This document shows positions 20,503 to 28,985 of a stretch of DNA of 64,000 bases, one piece after another. The position numbers and the translations under genes are program-made. The stretch comes from Acidimicrobiaceae bacterium RAAP-2. Lineage in GTDB: Bacteria > Actinomycetota > Acidimicrobiia > Acidimicrobiales > RAAP-2. The notes beneath the pieces were generated by a model. It ran no database searches, had not been told where the DNA came from, and saw only the letters and a program-made list of their open reading frames with translations. The stretch covers positions 1 to 64,000 of the forward strand of contig LMAD01000003.1 in NCBI GenBank assembly GCA_001443545.1. The letters are read 5' to 3'. Position 1 is the stretch's first letter. The number at the start of each line of letters is the position of its first letter.

Positions 20503-20580
20503 TTTAGCAGACAGCGGGGCCGAGTGCCAACCTCGCCGGCCCGGGCGGCGCGGCCGTAGAGTCTCGGGCGGGAGGAATCG

Positions 20581-21822
20581 ATGGCGACGGGGACCGAGGC
20601 GTCCAACGGCGGACTGACGGGCGAGCAGCGTCGCGACGTGGCGTTGCTGGCCCTCTTTCGGGGCGTCTCATTCCTCGGCGACGGCCTAGCCCTGGTAGCG
20701 CTCTACCTGCGCGTCGCGCCCGAGGGTCGCGCCTGGGCCGTGGCGGCTCTGGGGATCGCCGAAATGGCCCCGATCGCGATCCTCGCCCCGCTCGCGGGCC
20801 ACGTCGTGGACCGCGTGCGCGCCAAACCGCTGCTGGTCAGCCTCGGCTTGGTCGAGGCCCTCGTCTGCGTCGGGCTCGGCTACTGGCACGCCCTGGCCGC
20901 GACCGTCGCGCTCGTCGTGGTGCTCAACGTCGCGATCTCGTTCTCGATGCCCGGCTACTCGGCCCTGCTGCCGTCGATCGTGGGCGACGAGCACATCAAT
21001 CGTGCGATGGGCACCCTGCAGGCCGCCCAGGGGCTCGCCTTCGTCGCCGGGCCGATGCTCGGCGGGCTGCTCGTGGGCTGGACCGGTCAGAGCGTGCCGC
21101 TCTACGTGGACGCGGTGAGCTTCGCGCTGGGCGCGATCGGCACGGCCCTGCTCTCGGCCGACCGGCTTCCGACCCCCCACGCCGAGGGCGCGGACCGCCG
21201 CATGACCGCCGGGCTGCGCCACGTCTTCAGCGACGCCGTGCTGGCGCCGGTGACCCTCGACTTCTTCGTCTTTCTGCTGGCGCTCGGCATGGTGAACGTC
21301 GCCGAGGTCTTCTTCGTCATCAAGACCCTGCACGGCACGCCCCTCGCCTACGGCGCCCTCGGCGCGGCCTTCAGCGTCGGCGCCATCGCCGGCTCCCTGG
21401 TCGGGCGACGACTGAGCCAGGACCTCTACGCCATGACCCGCCTGCTGCTCGCCAGCGTCGTGGTGGCCGGACTGAGCGTCACCGCGGTCAGCTTCGTCGT
21501 GAGCGTCGGCCAGATCTACCCCCTGATGATCGTGGCCGGGGTGACGGTCGGGGTCATCAACCTCATCGCGATGTCCCTCATCACCCTGCGCACGGCCGAG
21601 GCGCTGCGCGGGCGCACCTTCGCGGCGGTGAACGCGATCACCCAGAGCGCCCAGGTCGGTGCCTTCCTCCTCGGCGGCCTGGCGCTGAGCGCGTACACGC
21701 CACGCGCCGTCTATCGCTTCGGCGGGGCCGCGGCGACGGTGGCGGCGATCCTGTTCGGTCTCGTCGCACTGCGCGGGGCGGCGCGGCTTCGCGACGCCGA
21801 CGCCGCGTCCGCTCAGGGGTAG
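20581..21822 (+). CDS. Major facilitator superfamily transporter
   Basis: A 413-residue, about 12-helix membrane protein of the MFS_3/enterobactin-exporter-like type, with conserved loop residues after helix 2 (LAGHVVDRVRAKPLL) and a long central cytoplasmic loop near residues 195-215 rich in charge. The substrate is unknown; drug or siderophore efflux would be typical. GGGAGG sits 6 bases before the ATG, and TAGAGT at about 20553-20558 could be its -10. The gene is divergent from groES and its end overlaps pdxH by 10 bases tail-to-tail. Confidence 0.87.
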   Translation: MATGTEASNGGLTGEQRRDVALLALFRGVSFLGDGLALVALYLRVAPEGRAWAVAALGIAEMAPIAILAPLAGHVVDRVRAKPLLVSLGLVEALVCVGLGYWHALAATVALVVVLNVAISFSMPGYSALLPSIVGDEHINRAMGTLQAAQGLAFVAGPMLGGLLVGWTGQSVPLYVDAVSFALGAIGTALLSADRLPTPHAEGADRRMTAGLRHVFSDAVLAPVTLDFFVFLLALGMVNVAEVFFVIKTLHGTPLAYGALGAAFSVGAIAGSLVGRRLSQDLYAMTRLLLASVVVAGLSVTAVSFVVSVGQIYPLMIVAGVTVGVINLIAMSLITLRTAEALRGRTFAAVNAITQSAQVGAFLLGGLALSAYTPRAVYRFGGAAATVAAILFGLVALRGAARLRDADAASAQG

Positions 21823-22418
21823 TGGCGCTCGATCCGCCAGTCGTCGCCGACCCGGGTGTACCAGACCCGGTCGTGGAGTCGGTCGGCGCGTTGCTGCCAG
21901 AACTCGACGAACGTCGGGGTCAGCCGGTACCCGCCCCAGTGCGCGGGGCGCGGTACCTCGCGACCCGCGAAACTCGCTTCGAGCGCGCTGACCCTCGCCT
22001 CGAGCTCGGCCCGGCTCGTGAGGGGCTCGCTCTGGAGACTCGCGTGGGCGCCGATCTGGTGGCCGCGCGGGCGCGCGGCGAAGTACGCGTCGGACTCGTC
22101 GGGCCGCATCGGCGCGACGGGCCCTTCGAAGCGGACCTGACGGCCGAGTGGTTCGCAGTACCACAGGACCGCGCCGTGCGGGTTGGCGCCGAGCTGGCGG
22201 CCCTTGACGCTCTCGTAGTTCGTGTACCACCCGATCGAGGTCGCGTCGCGGTGGCGCAGCAGCACCATGCGCGCGCTCGGTCGGCCCTCGGGGGTCGAAG
22301 TGACGAGCGCCACGACCTCGCGGTCGACCATCACCGCTCCCTCGTCGAACCAGCGCGCGAACTGGACCATCGGGTCCGGGTCGCAGTCGGCGGCGTCGAA
22401 GGGCGCCCAGCGCGCCAT
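21813..22418 (-). CDS. pdxH: Pyridoxamine 5'-phosphate oxidase PdxH
   Basis: An FMN enzyme that oxidises pyridoxamine or pyridoxine phosphate to pyridoxal 5'-phosphate. The 201-residue form has PSARMVLLRHRD (FMN phosphate contact), YTNYESVKGRQLGANPHGAV, VRFEGPVAPM, and the C-terminal EFWQQRADRLHDRVWY...ERHYP segment diagnostic of PdxH. The start is the ATG overlapping the tsaD stop by one base (TGATG); the longer frame upstream is within tsaD. It is the last gene of the minus-strand run. Confidence 0.95.
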   Translation of the reverse strand: MARWAPFDAADCDPDPMVQFARWFDEGAVMVDREVVALVTSTPEGRPSARMVLLRHRDATSIGWYTNYESVKGRQLGANPHGAVLWYCEPLGRQVRFEGPVAPMRPDESDAYFAARPRGHQIGAHASLQSEPLTSRAELEARVSALEASFAGREVPRPAHWGGYRLTPTFVEFWQQRADRLHDRVWYTRVGDDWRIERHYP

Positions 22419-23425
22419 CACAACACGTCCGCGAGGGCCCAGTTGGGATCGGCCGAGGCGTCGAGGCCGCTCACCAAGCCGCGCGAGAACCGCGCGAGTC
22501 CGGCCGCCGCGATCATCGCCGCGTTGTCGGTGCACAGCGCGAGGCTCGGCACGTGGGCGACGACGCCGTAGGACGTCGCGATCTCGCGAACGGCCGCGCG
22601 CAGCGCCGAGTTCGCCGCGACGCCCCCGGCGATCGCCACGCCGGCCACCTCGTAGCGGTCCAGGGCCCGGCGCAGCTTGCGGGTGAGCTGTTCGACCGCG
22701 GCGCGCTGGAAGGACGCCGCGACGTCGGCCGGGGCGAGGTCGGGTCGCCGCTCGCCGGCGCGCACCACGGCGGACTTGAGCCCCGAGAAGGAGAAGTCGA
22801 GGTCGTCGCCGGTCATCGAGACCGGCAGGGCCAACGCGTTCGGGTCGCCCTCGCCGGCCAGACGGTCGATCGGCGGGCCGCCCGGGTAGCCGAGTCCGAG
22901 CCAGCGCGCGACCTTGTCGTAGGCCTCCCCGGCCGCGTCGTCGATCGTCTCGCCGACGACCTCGTGGTCACCGGGCCCGCGCTGGTAGACGAGCATGGTG
23001 TGACCGCCCGAGACGAGCAGGGTCAGCAGCGGCCAGGCCAGGCCAGGTCGCTCGAGCAGCGGCGCGTAGAGGTGGCCCTCGAGGTGGTTGACCGTCACGA
23101 GCGGCGCGTCCCAGCTGAGCGCGTAGGCCTTGGCGGCCGCCAGGCCCACGAGCAGCGAGCCGATAAGACCGGGACCCGAGGTCACCGCGACGGCGTCGAG
23201 GCCCGGGCGCTCGACGTCCAGACCGGCCGCCTCGAGCGCGGCGCGCACCACCGGCGCGATCATCGCCACGTGAGCCCGCCCCGCGAGTTCGGGCACGACG
23301 CCGCCGAAGTCGCGGTGCTGGTCGATCGAGGACTCGACGATCGAGCTGCGCACGCGCCACCCGTCGTCGACGACCGCGGCGGCGGTCTCGTCACAGCTCG
23401 TCTCGATCCCCAGTACGACGCTCAC
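22418..23425 (-). CDS. tsaD: tRNA N6-adenosine threonylcarbamoyltransferase TsaD
   Basis: TsaD is the catalytic subunit that moves threonylcarbamoyl onto A37 of ANN-decoding tRNAs. The 335-residue ASKHA-fold protein starts VLGIETSCDETAAAVV, has the metal-binding NHLEGH motif with both His, the TSGPGLIGSLLVGLAAAK segment and the conserved CTDNAAMIAAAG aspartate near the end. The GTG start overlaps rimI by 4 bases. Its partners TsaB and TsaE are two and three genes upstream, so all the bacterial transfer-complex subunits are encoded together. Confidence 0.97.
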   Translation of the reverse strand: MSVVLGIETSCDETAAAVVDDGWRVRSSIVESSIDQHRDFGGVVPELAGRAHVAMIAPVVRAALEAAGLDVERPGLDAVAVTSGPGLIGSLLVGLAAAKAYALSWDAPLVTVNHLEGHLYAPLLERPGLAWPLLTLLVSGGHTMLVYQRGPGDHEVVGETIDDAAGEAYDKVARWLGLGYPGGPPIDRLAGEGDPNALALPVSMTGDDLDFSFSGLKSAVVRAGERRPDLAPADVAASFQRAAVEQLTRKLRRALDRYEVAGVAIAGGVAANSALRAAVREIATSYGVVAHVPSLALCTDNAAMIAAAGLARFSRGLVSGLDASADPNWALADVL

Positions 23426-23916
23426 GGCTCCAGCGTAGGTCCGTGCTCACTCGGCACCACCAGGTCGGCCCAGAGCACGAGGGCGTCCTCGTGACTCTTC
23501 TCGTAGTAGTTCTTGCGCACGCCCACCGGCGCGAAACCGTAGCGCGCGTAGAGGGCCTGGGCGCGCACGTTGGAGACCGCGACCTCGAGGGTGGCGCGCG
23601 CGATCCCGCGCGCCGCGGCGTCGAGCCAGGCCTCGTCGAGGAGCGACGAGGCGACACCGCGACCCTCGTCCTCGCGTCGCACGCCGATGGTGTTGACGTG
23701 CAACTCGTCGAGCACGAACATCACCCCGAGGTACCCGAGCACGCGCCCGGCCTCCACGGCGACGGTGTAGCGGCGGGTCTGGACGTTGCCCAACTCGTCG
23801 AGCAGCATCCCGCGCGACCACGGTTCGGGGAACTGGGACTCCTCGATCTCGAGCAGGGCCGGCATGTCGCGACGCTCGGCGAGGCGGATCGTCCAGTCCA
23901 TCGACCAGTCCCTCAC
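23422..23916 (-). CDS. rimI: Ribosomal protein N-acetyltransferase RimI-like (GNAT)
   Basis: A 164-residue GNAT acetyltransferase. It shows acetyl-CoA binding motif A as VNTIGVRREDEGRGVASSLL and motif B as LEVAVSNVRAQALYARYGF, with the RimI-like ending GVRKNYYEKSHEDALVLW. The family acetylates the N-terminus of S18 or of other proteins; in actinobacteria it is often relaxed in specificity. It is wedged between tsaB and tsaD with 4-base overlaps on both sides. The GTG at 23916 is chosen for its overlap with tsaB. Confidence 0.92.
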   Translation of the reverse strand: MRDWSMDWTIRLAERRDMPALLEIEESQFPEPWSRGMLLDELGNVQTRRYTVAVEAGRVLGYLGVMFVLDELHVNTIGVRREDEGRGVASSLLDEAWLDAAARGIARATLEVAVSNVRAQALYARYGFAPVGVRKNYYEKSHEDALVLWADLVVPSEHGPTLEP

Positions 23917-24581
23917 GCGCCGTCGCGCGTGGTGAAGTTGGCGACCGCGTCGGCCTCGCGCAGGTAGAGCGGCGTGACCGGGCCCGGCTCGCGCGATGCG
24001 AGGGCGAGTGCGCAGAGCACCGGTGGCACGGTGAGGCGGTGCACGGTGCCGTTGGGCACCGCGGCGAAGTCGGCGTCGTAGCGCGCCACGCCGTCCCCGG
24101 CGAAGGTCACCGCGACGCCGTTGGTCGCCCAGGCGATCACGACGTCGCGCGGTCGCTCGACGGCCGGCGCGCTAAGGACCGTGACGACCTCGTCGAGTTC
24201 GAAGGACTGGGTGAAGACCTCGCCGCGTCGGCCGTCGACGACGGCGACGAATCGTCCCCGCACGCCGGCGTCGCGGGCCCCGTGGGCGAGCAGCTCCAGC
24301 GAGGTCACGCCGACCAGCCCCGCCCCCGTGGCGTCGGCCAGGGCGAAGGCCGTGGCCAGTCCGACGCGCAGCCCGGTGAAGAGGCCCGGACCCCGGTCCA
24401 CGACGATCCGCCCCAGGTCCCCGGGGCGCAGCGCGAAGTCGGCCAGGAGCGATTCGATACCGACCGCGAGGACTTCGACGTGGCGCCGGTCGGCGGCCAG
24501 CAGGCGCGCCTCGGCCCGCTCGGCGTCGACCAGACCGATCGCGCAGGCCGTCGTCGCGGTCTCGATCGCGAGCGCCCTCAC
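23913..24581 (-). CDS. tsaB: t6A synthesis protein TsaB
   Basis: TsaB is the ASKHA-fold partner that scaffolds TsaD in t6A formation. The 222-residue protein starts MRALAIETATTACAIGL and has DRGPGLFTGLRVGLATAFALA, the conserved TsaB core, and FVAVVDGRRGEVF. Two GTG starts are possible; I take the one at 24581 because it overlaps the tsaE stop by exactly 4 bases and gives the usual opening. The other start, at 24590, would add three residues. Confidence 0.94.
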   Translation of the reverse strand: MRALAIETATTACAIGLVDAERAEARLLAADRRHVEVLAVGIESLLADFALRPGDLGRIVVDRGPGLFTGLRVGLATAFALADATGAGLVGVTSLELLAHGARDAGVRGRFVAVVDGRRGEVFTQSFELDEVVTVLSAPAVERPRDVVIAWATNGVAVTFAGDGVARYDADFAAVPNGTVHRLTVPPVLCALALASREPGPVTPLYLREADAVANFTTRDGA

Positions 24582-25048
24582 GACGCCCACCGCGCGAAGG
24601 CCTCGGCTCGGTCACCGACGCCGGCCCCACCGACCTCGATGCGCCGGCTCTCCTCGGTCACGACCTCGATGTTGACCGTCACGACGTCCTCGCCGAAGAC
24701 CGCAGCGGCGAGTTCACCCCACTCGACGACGGCGACCGCCCCCTCTTCGACGAGCTCGCCGAGGGCGAGGTCGACGACCTCGTCGAGCGATCGAACCCGG
24801 TAAACGTCGGCGTGGTGCAGGGTCGTGACCCCGAGGTCGTTATGGCAACGATGCTCGCGCACCATGGTGAACGTCGGGCTCGTCGCGCGTTCGCGCACCC
24901 CGAGGCCGCGCGCGAGGCCGCGCACGAAGGTCGTCTTGCCGGCGCCCAGGGGCCCCGAGAGCAAGACCACGTCGCCGGGGCGCAGCAGGGTCGCGAACTG
25001 CTCACCGGCGAGCTCGGTCGAGTCGGCCGCCTCGCTCACGCGGGTCAC
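24578..25048 (-). CDS. tsaE: t6A synthesis ATPase TsaE
   Basis: A small P-loop ATPase that resets the TsaD-TsaB complex. In about 156 residues it has the Walker A GPLGAGKTTFVRGLARGLG, the SPTFTMV switch-like segment, HADVYRV, and VVEWGE (Walker B-like). The GTG at 25046-25048 overlaps the uracil-DNA glycosylase stop by 4 bases; the open frame reaches 25288 but that part is the glycosylase in another frame. Confidence 0.94.
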   Translation of the reverse strand: MTRVSEAADSTELAGEQFATLLRPGDVVLLSGPLGAGKTTFVRGLARGLGVRERATSPTFTMVREHRCHNDLGVTTLHHADVYRVRSLDEVVDLALGELVEEGAVAVVEWGELAAAVFGEDVVTVNIEVVTEESRRIEVGGAGVGDRAEAFARWAS

Positions 25049-25590
25049 GTGGCCTCCACGAACCGGCGAACCACGGCCAGGTCGGCGCGCACCACGTCGA
25101 CCAGGGCGGGGTCGCGCAGTGCGGCCGCGGGGTGGTAGGTCGCGATCCCCGTGCCCGAGCCCAGGTGGCGGGGTCGACCGTGCACCGCGCCCATGGCCAG
25201 CGTCGCGCCGAGCACTTCGCGCGCCGCGGTCAGTCCCAGCGCCAGCGTGACGCGCGGGGCCAGGTCGGCGAGCTGGTCGGTCAGCCACGGCCGACAGGCC
25301 TCGAGCTCGTTGCGCGCCGGCACCCGGTTACCCGGCGGTCGACACTTCACGGTGTTGGTGACGTAGCACTGCTCGCGCGTGAGCCCCACCTCTTGTTCGA
25401 TGAGACGGAACAGCAGTTGGCCGCTGCGCCCGATGAAGGGTGCGCCACCCTCGTCCTCCTGACGGCCCGGCGCCTCGCCGACCAGCACGAGGACCGCGTC
25501 AGTGGGTCCGGTGCCGATCACCACCCGCGTGCGCGTCTCACTGAGCGAGCAGCGCGTGCAGCGAGACAGGGCCGCGACGTCCAGGGCCAT
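25045..25590 (-). CDS. Uracil-DNA glycosylase, family 4 (iron-sulfur type)
   Basis: A base-excision repair enzyme removing uracil from DNA. The 181-residue protein carries the four cysteines of the 4Fe-4S cluster (CTRC near 11-14, Cys in CYVTNTVKC near 75-83, Cys in EACRPW), catalytic motif A as GEAPGRQEDEGGAPFIGRSG, and motif B as YHPAAAL. All key residues appear present. It follows alr with no gap (stop and start adjoin) and overlaps tsaE, an unusual but plausible place for a repair gene inside a translation/cell-wall operon. Confidence 0.92.
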   Translation of the reverse strand: MALDVAALSRCTRCSLSETRTRVVIGTGPTDAVLVLVGEAPGRQEDEGGAPFIGRSGQLLFRLIEQEVGLTREQCYVTNTVKCRPPGNRVPARNELEACRPWLTDQLADLAPRVTLALGLTAAREVLGATLAMGAVHGRPRHLGSGTGIATYHPAAALRDPALVDVVRADLAVVRRFVEAT

Positions 25591-26742
25591 CTAGTCCACC
25601 AGCACCCGCGGCACGCGCGCCCCGATGCCACAGAGGATCTCCCAGGTGATCGTGCCGGCGAGCCGGGCCCATTCGTCGGCGCCGATCCACTCGTCGCCCT
25701 GGCGCCCGAGCAGGACCACCTCGGCGCCCACCTCGGCGGCGTCGTCGCCGACGTCGATCAGGAGCTGGTCCATCGTGACGGTGCCGGCGAGCGGGTAGCG
25801 CCGGCCGTTGATCAGGACGTCGGCCCCCGCCTCGAAGAGCCGGCGCGGGTAGCCGTCGGCGTAGCCGAAGGGCACGGTCACGACCGTCGAGTCGCGACCG
25901 AGCGCTCGACGTCGGCCGTAGCTCGGCCGCTCCCCCGATTCGAGCCGTCGCGCGGCGACGACCTGGGCGCGCAGGGTCAGCGCCGGAACGAGGGTGACCC
26001 CGGCGGCGGCGAGCGTCTCGCCCAACCAGACGTCGGGCAGGTAGCCGTAGAGGGCGAGCCCCACGCGAGCCATCGAGAGCCGCGACGCGGGGTAGCCGAG
26101 CGCCCCGGCGGAGTTGGCGGCGTGCACGACGCGCGGTTGCACGCCGCGCGCGCGCAGTCGCGCGACGACCTCGTCGAAGCGGGCCAGCTGGACCAGGGTG
26201 AAGTCCCGGTCCTCCTCGCTCGGCCCGTCGGCCACCGAGAAGTGCGTGTAGAGGCCCTCGAGGTCGATCGCCGACGAGGCAAGGAGCACGTCGACGACCT
26301 CGTCGACCAGTTCGGGGGGGACTCCCATGCGGTGCATACCGGTGTCGATCTTGACGTGGACCCGGTGCAGTCCCCCGATCCGCTCGGCCGCCGCGACCGC
26401 GTGGCGGGCGCCGGGCAGCGAGCCGACCGTGAGACTGAGCGAGTGGCTCAGGGCGTCGGGGATCGTCTCGGGCGGGATCTCGGCGAGCAGCAGGATCGGC
26501 GCCGAGACGCCGCTGCCGCGCAGCTCGATCCCCTCGTCGACGATGGCGACGGCCAACGCGTGGGCGCCCCCGTCGAGGGCCGCGCGCGCCGCCAACGGCG
26601 CGCCGTGGCCGTAGCCGTTGGCCTTGACCACGGCGCAGAGCTTGGTCTCACCGAGCACGGTCGCCAACGCGGCGATGTTGTGGGCCAGCGCCGAGCGCGA
26701 GATCTCGGCCCAGGCCGGGCGACGCACGCCCTCAACGGGCAT
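25591..26742 (-). CDS. alr: Alanine racemase
   Basis: A PLP enzyme that makes D-alanine for peptidoglycan. The 383-residue fold-III protein has the PLP lysine in AVVKANGYGHG (Lys40) and the second catalytic region with PSYGRRRAL (tyrosine) near residue 275, plus HVKIDTGMHRMG and VTVPFGYADGYPRRL, both strongly conserved. The ATG overlaps the acpS end by 11 bases. Grouped with glmS and glmM, it points to a cell-wall precursor function. Confidence 0.97.
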   Translation of the reverse strand: MPVEGVRRPAWAEISRSALAHNIAALATVLGETKLCAVVKANGYGHGAPLAARAALDGGAHALAVAIVDEGIELRGSGVSAPILLLAEIPPETIPDALSHSLSLTVGSLPGARHAVAAAERIGGLHRVHVKIDTGMHRMGVPPELVDEVVDVLLASSAIDLEGLYTHFSVADGPSEEDRDFTLVQLARFDEVVARLRARGVQPRVVHAANSAGALGYPASRLSMARVGLALYGYLPDVWLGETLAAAGVTLVPALTLRAQVVAARRLESGERPSYGRRRALGRDSTVVTVPFGYADGYPRRLFEAGADVLINGRRYPLAGTVTMDQLLIDVGDDAAEVGAEVVLLGRQGDEWIGADEWARLAGTITWEILCGIGARVPRVLVD

Positions 26743-27106
26743 CGTCGCTCCCGACGACCATCGCGATGGCGCTGAGGTCGCTGTGGGTCAGCGAGACGTC
26801 GAACCGCACGACGCCGCGGCGCTCGGCCAGCTCGGCCGCCGCGCCGTGCACGGCGATGGTCGGAGCACCGCTGGGCAGACGCACGACCTCGATCGACTGC
26901 CAGGGCACCGAACCGACGCCCACCCCGAGGGTCTTCATGACCGCCTCCTTCGCGGCGAAGCGCGCGGCCAGCCGTTCGGTCTTGCCGCGCGCGTCGCGCT
27001 GCTCGCCCTCGGTGAAGAGCCGCGTCACGATGCGCGGTCGGCGGGTCAGGGCCAACTGGAATCGCGCCACGTCGACCACGTCGACCCCCACGCCGCGCAC
27101 GGCCAC
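26732..27106 (-). CDS. acpS: Holo-[acyl-carrier-protein] synthase AcpS
   Basis: AcpS transfers 4'-phosphopantetheine from CoA to acyl-carrier protein. The 124-residue protein has the two magnesium-binding segments GVGVDVVDVARF (Asp near residue 9) and AARFAAKEAVMKTLG (Glu near 54), and ends with the VSLTHSDLSAIAMVV segment. The GTG overlaps the glmS stop by one base (TAGTG). A second GTG two codons later is also possible. Confidence 0.95.
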   Translation of the reverse strand: MAVRGVGVDVVDVARFQLALTRRPRIVTRLFTEGEQRDARGKTERLAARFAAKEAVMKTLGVGVGSVPWQSIEVVRLPSGAPTIAVHGAAAELAERRGVVRFDVSLTHSDLSAIAMVVGSDDAR

Positions 27107-28947
27107 TATTCGACCGTCACCGTCTTGGCCAGGTTGCGTGGTCGGTCGACGTTGCGACCGAGGCCTCGAGCCGTGGCGTAAGCGAAGAGCTGCAGCGCGA
27201 CGACGTCGACCATCGGCGAGAACATGGGCTCGGTCGCGGGCACCCGCAAGACGTAGTCGGCCACCGAGTCGATGGTCTCGTCGTCGTCGGTCGCCACCGC
27301 GACGACGGTCGCGCCGCGGGCCTTGACCTCGGCGAGGTTCGACAGCAGCTTCTCGTGCAGGGCCAGGTCCGTCGCGACCGCCACGACGACCACGCCGGGC
27401 TCGATCAGGGCCAGGGGGCCGTGCTTGAGCTCACCGGCCGGGTAGCCCTCGGCGTGGCGGTAGGAGATCTCCTTCAGCTTGAGCGCCCCTTCGAGGGCCG
27501 TCGGGTAGCCAACGTGGCGTCCGAGGAAGAAGAAGTCGCGCGCCTCCAGCAGAGCCGTCGCCACCTCGCTGACCGCCGCGCGACGCTCGAGCGCCTTGCC
27601 CACGAGCCCCCCGACGGCCCCCAGGCCGCGCACCAGGGCGTCGATCTCGGGGCCCTCGAGCGTCCCGCGCAGTTGGGCGAGCCGCAGGGCCAGCAGTTCC
27701 AGGGCGGCGACCTGGGCGACGAAGGACTTGGTCGACGCGACCGAGACCTCCAGGCCCGCGCGGGTGTAGATCACGGCGTCGGCCTCGCGCGCGAGACTCG
27801 AATCGACGATGTTGGCGATCGCCACCACCCGTGCGCCGCGGCGCTTGGCCTCGCGCACCGCCTGGATGGTGTCAATCGTCTCGCCGCTCTGGGAGACGCC
27901 GATTACGAGCGTGCCGATCTCCACCACGGGGTCGCGGTAGCGGTACTCGCTGGCGATGTCGACCTCGACGCTCAGCCGGGCCCAGCGCTCGATCGCGTAC
28001 TTCGCCACCAGCGCCGCGTGGTGCGAGGTGCCCGCCGCGACCAGCACCACGCGCTTGACCGCGCGCAGCTCGTCGTCGCTCACGCGCAGCTCGTCAAAGG
28101 TGATGGACCCGTCGCTGCGGCGACGGTCGAGCAGGGTCGCGCGCAACGCGTCGGGCTGTTCGAGGATCTCCTTGGTCATGAAGTCGTCGTGGCCGCCCTT
28201 CTCGGCGGTCTCCAGGTCCCAGTCGATGGTCAACTGGCGCAACCGCACCGGTGCGCCCTCGAGGTCCACGGCCCGGAACCCCTCGGGACCCAGGCGCACG
28301 ACCTCGTCGTCGTTCACGGCGTAGAAGGCGGTCGCCCGGTCGAGGATCGCCGGCACGTCGCTCGCGAGGTAGGTGACCCCGGGGGCGGTGCCCACGACCA
28401 AGGGCGAGATCCGTCGCGCGGCGACGATGACGTCGGACTCGGTGGCGTCCATCGCGGCGAGCGCGAAGGCACCACGCACCACGCCGAGGGCGTCGCGCAC
28501 CGCGTCCAAGAGCTCGAGTCCGCGTCCGCGGGCCTCTTCGATGAGGTGGGCCAGCACTTCGGAGTCGGTCACCGACGTGAAGACGTGGCCCCGAGCCATT
28601 AGCGCCTCTTGCAGCTCGGTGTGGTTCTCGATGATGCCGTTGTGGATGATCGCCACGTTGCCCGAGCAGTCGAGGTGGGGGTGGGCGTTGATCGCCTCGG
28701 GGGCGCCGTGGGTCGCCCACCGGGTGTGGCCGATCCCCGAGCGGAAGCCGCTCGGCGCCTGGTCACAGGCGATTCGTAGGGCCGCGACGGACTCGGTCCC
28801 GTCGGCGCACCGGGCCCGCCAGGTCTCGCCCGGGCGAACGAGCGCGACCCCGGCCGAGTCGTAACCGCGGTACTCCAGACGCTCGAGGCCGGACAGGAGC
28901 GTCGAGACGGTGTCGGTATCGCCGACGACCCCAATGATGCCGCACAT
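27106..28947 (-). CDS. glmS: Glutamine-fructose-6-phosphate aminotransferase (isomerising) GlmS
   Basis: GlmS makes glucosamine-6-phosphate, the entry to UDP-GlcNAc. The 613-residue protein starts with the Ntn nucleophile Cys2 (MCGIIGVVG), and has GIGHTRWATHGAP and HNGIIENH in the glutaminase domain. Two SIS domains follow, with VAAGTSHHAALVAKY, GVSQSGETIDTIQA and the second-SIS ELKHGPLALIEPG, ending NLAKTVTVE. Only 38 bases separate it from glmM, its pathway successor; no glmS ribozyme-like leader is seen. Confidence 0.98.
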   Translation of the reverse strand: MCGIIGVVGDTDTVSTLLSGLERLEYRGYDSAGVALVRPGETWRARCADGTESVAALRIACDQAPSGFRSGIGHTRWATHGAPEAINAHPHLDCSGNVAIIHNGIIENHTELQEALMARGHVFTSVTDSEVLAHLIEEARGRGLELLDAVRDALGVVRGAFALAAMDATESDVIVAARRISPLVVGTAPGVTYLASDVPAILDRATAFYAVNDDEVVRLGPEGFRAVDLEGAPVRLRQLTIDWDLETAEKGGHDDFMTKEILEQPDALRATLLDRRRSDGSITFDELRVSDDELRAVKRVVLVAAGTSHHAALVAKYAIERWARLSVEVDIASEYRYRDPVVEIGTLVIGVSQSGETIDTIQAVREAKRRGARVVAIANIVDSSLAREADAVIYTRAGLEVSVASTKSFVAQVAALELLALRLAQLRGTLEGPEIDALVRGLGAVGGLVGKALERRAAVSEVATALLEARDFFFLGRHVGYPTALEGALKLKEISYRHAEGYPAGELKHGPLALIEPGVVVVAVATDLALHEKLLSNLAEVKARGATVVAVATDDDETIDSVADYVLRVPATEPMFSPMVDVVALQLFAYATARGLGRNVDRPRNLAKTVTVE

Positions 28948-28985
28948 GGGGTCAGCCTACTCGGGGGCTCGAACGGGCCTTCGAG

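Noticed and set aside
22418..22535. Longer N-terminus for PdxH (240 residues)
   Set aside because: The extra 39 residues are tsaD in another frame; the ATG overlapping the tsaD stop gives the family length.
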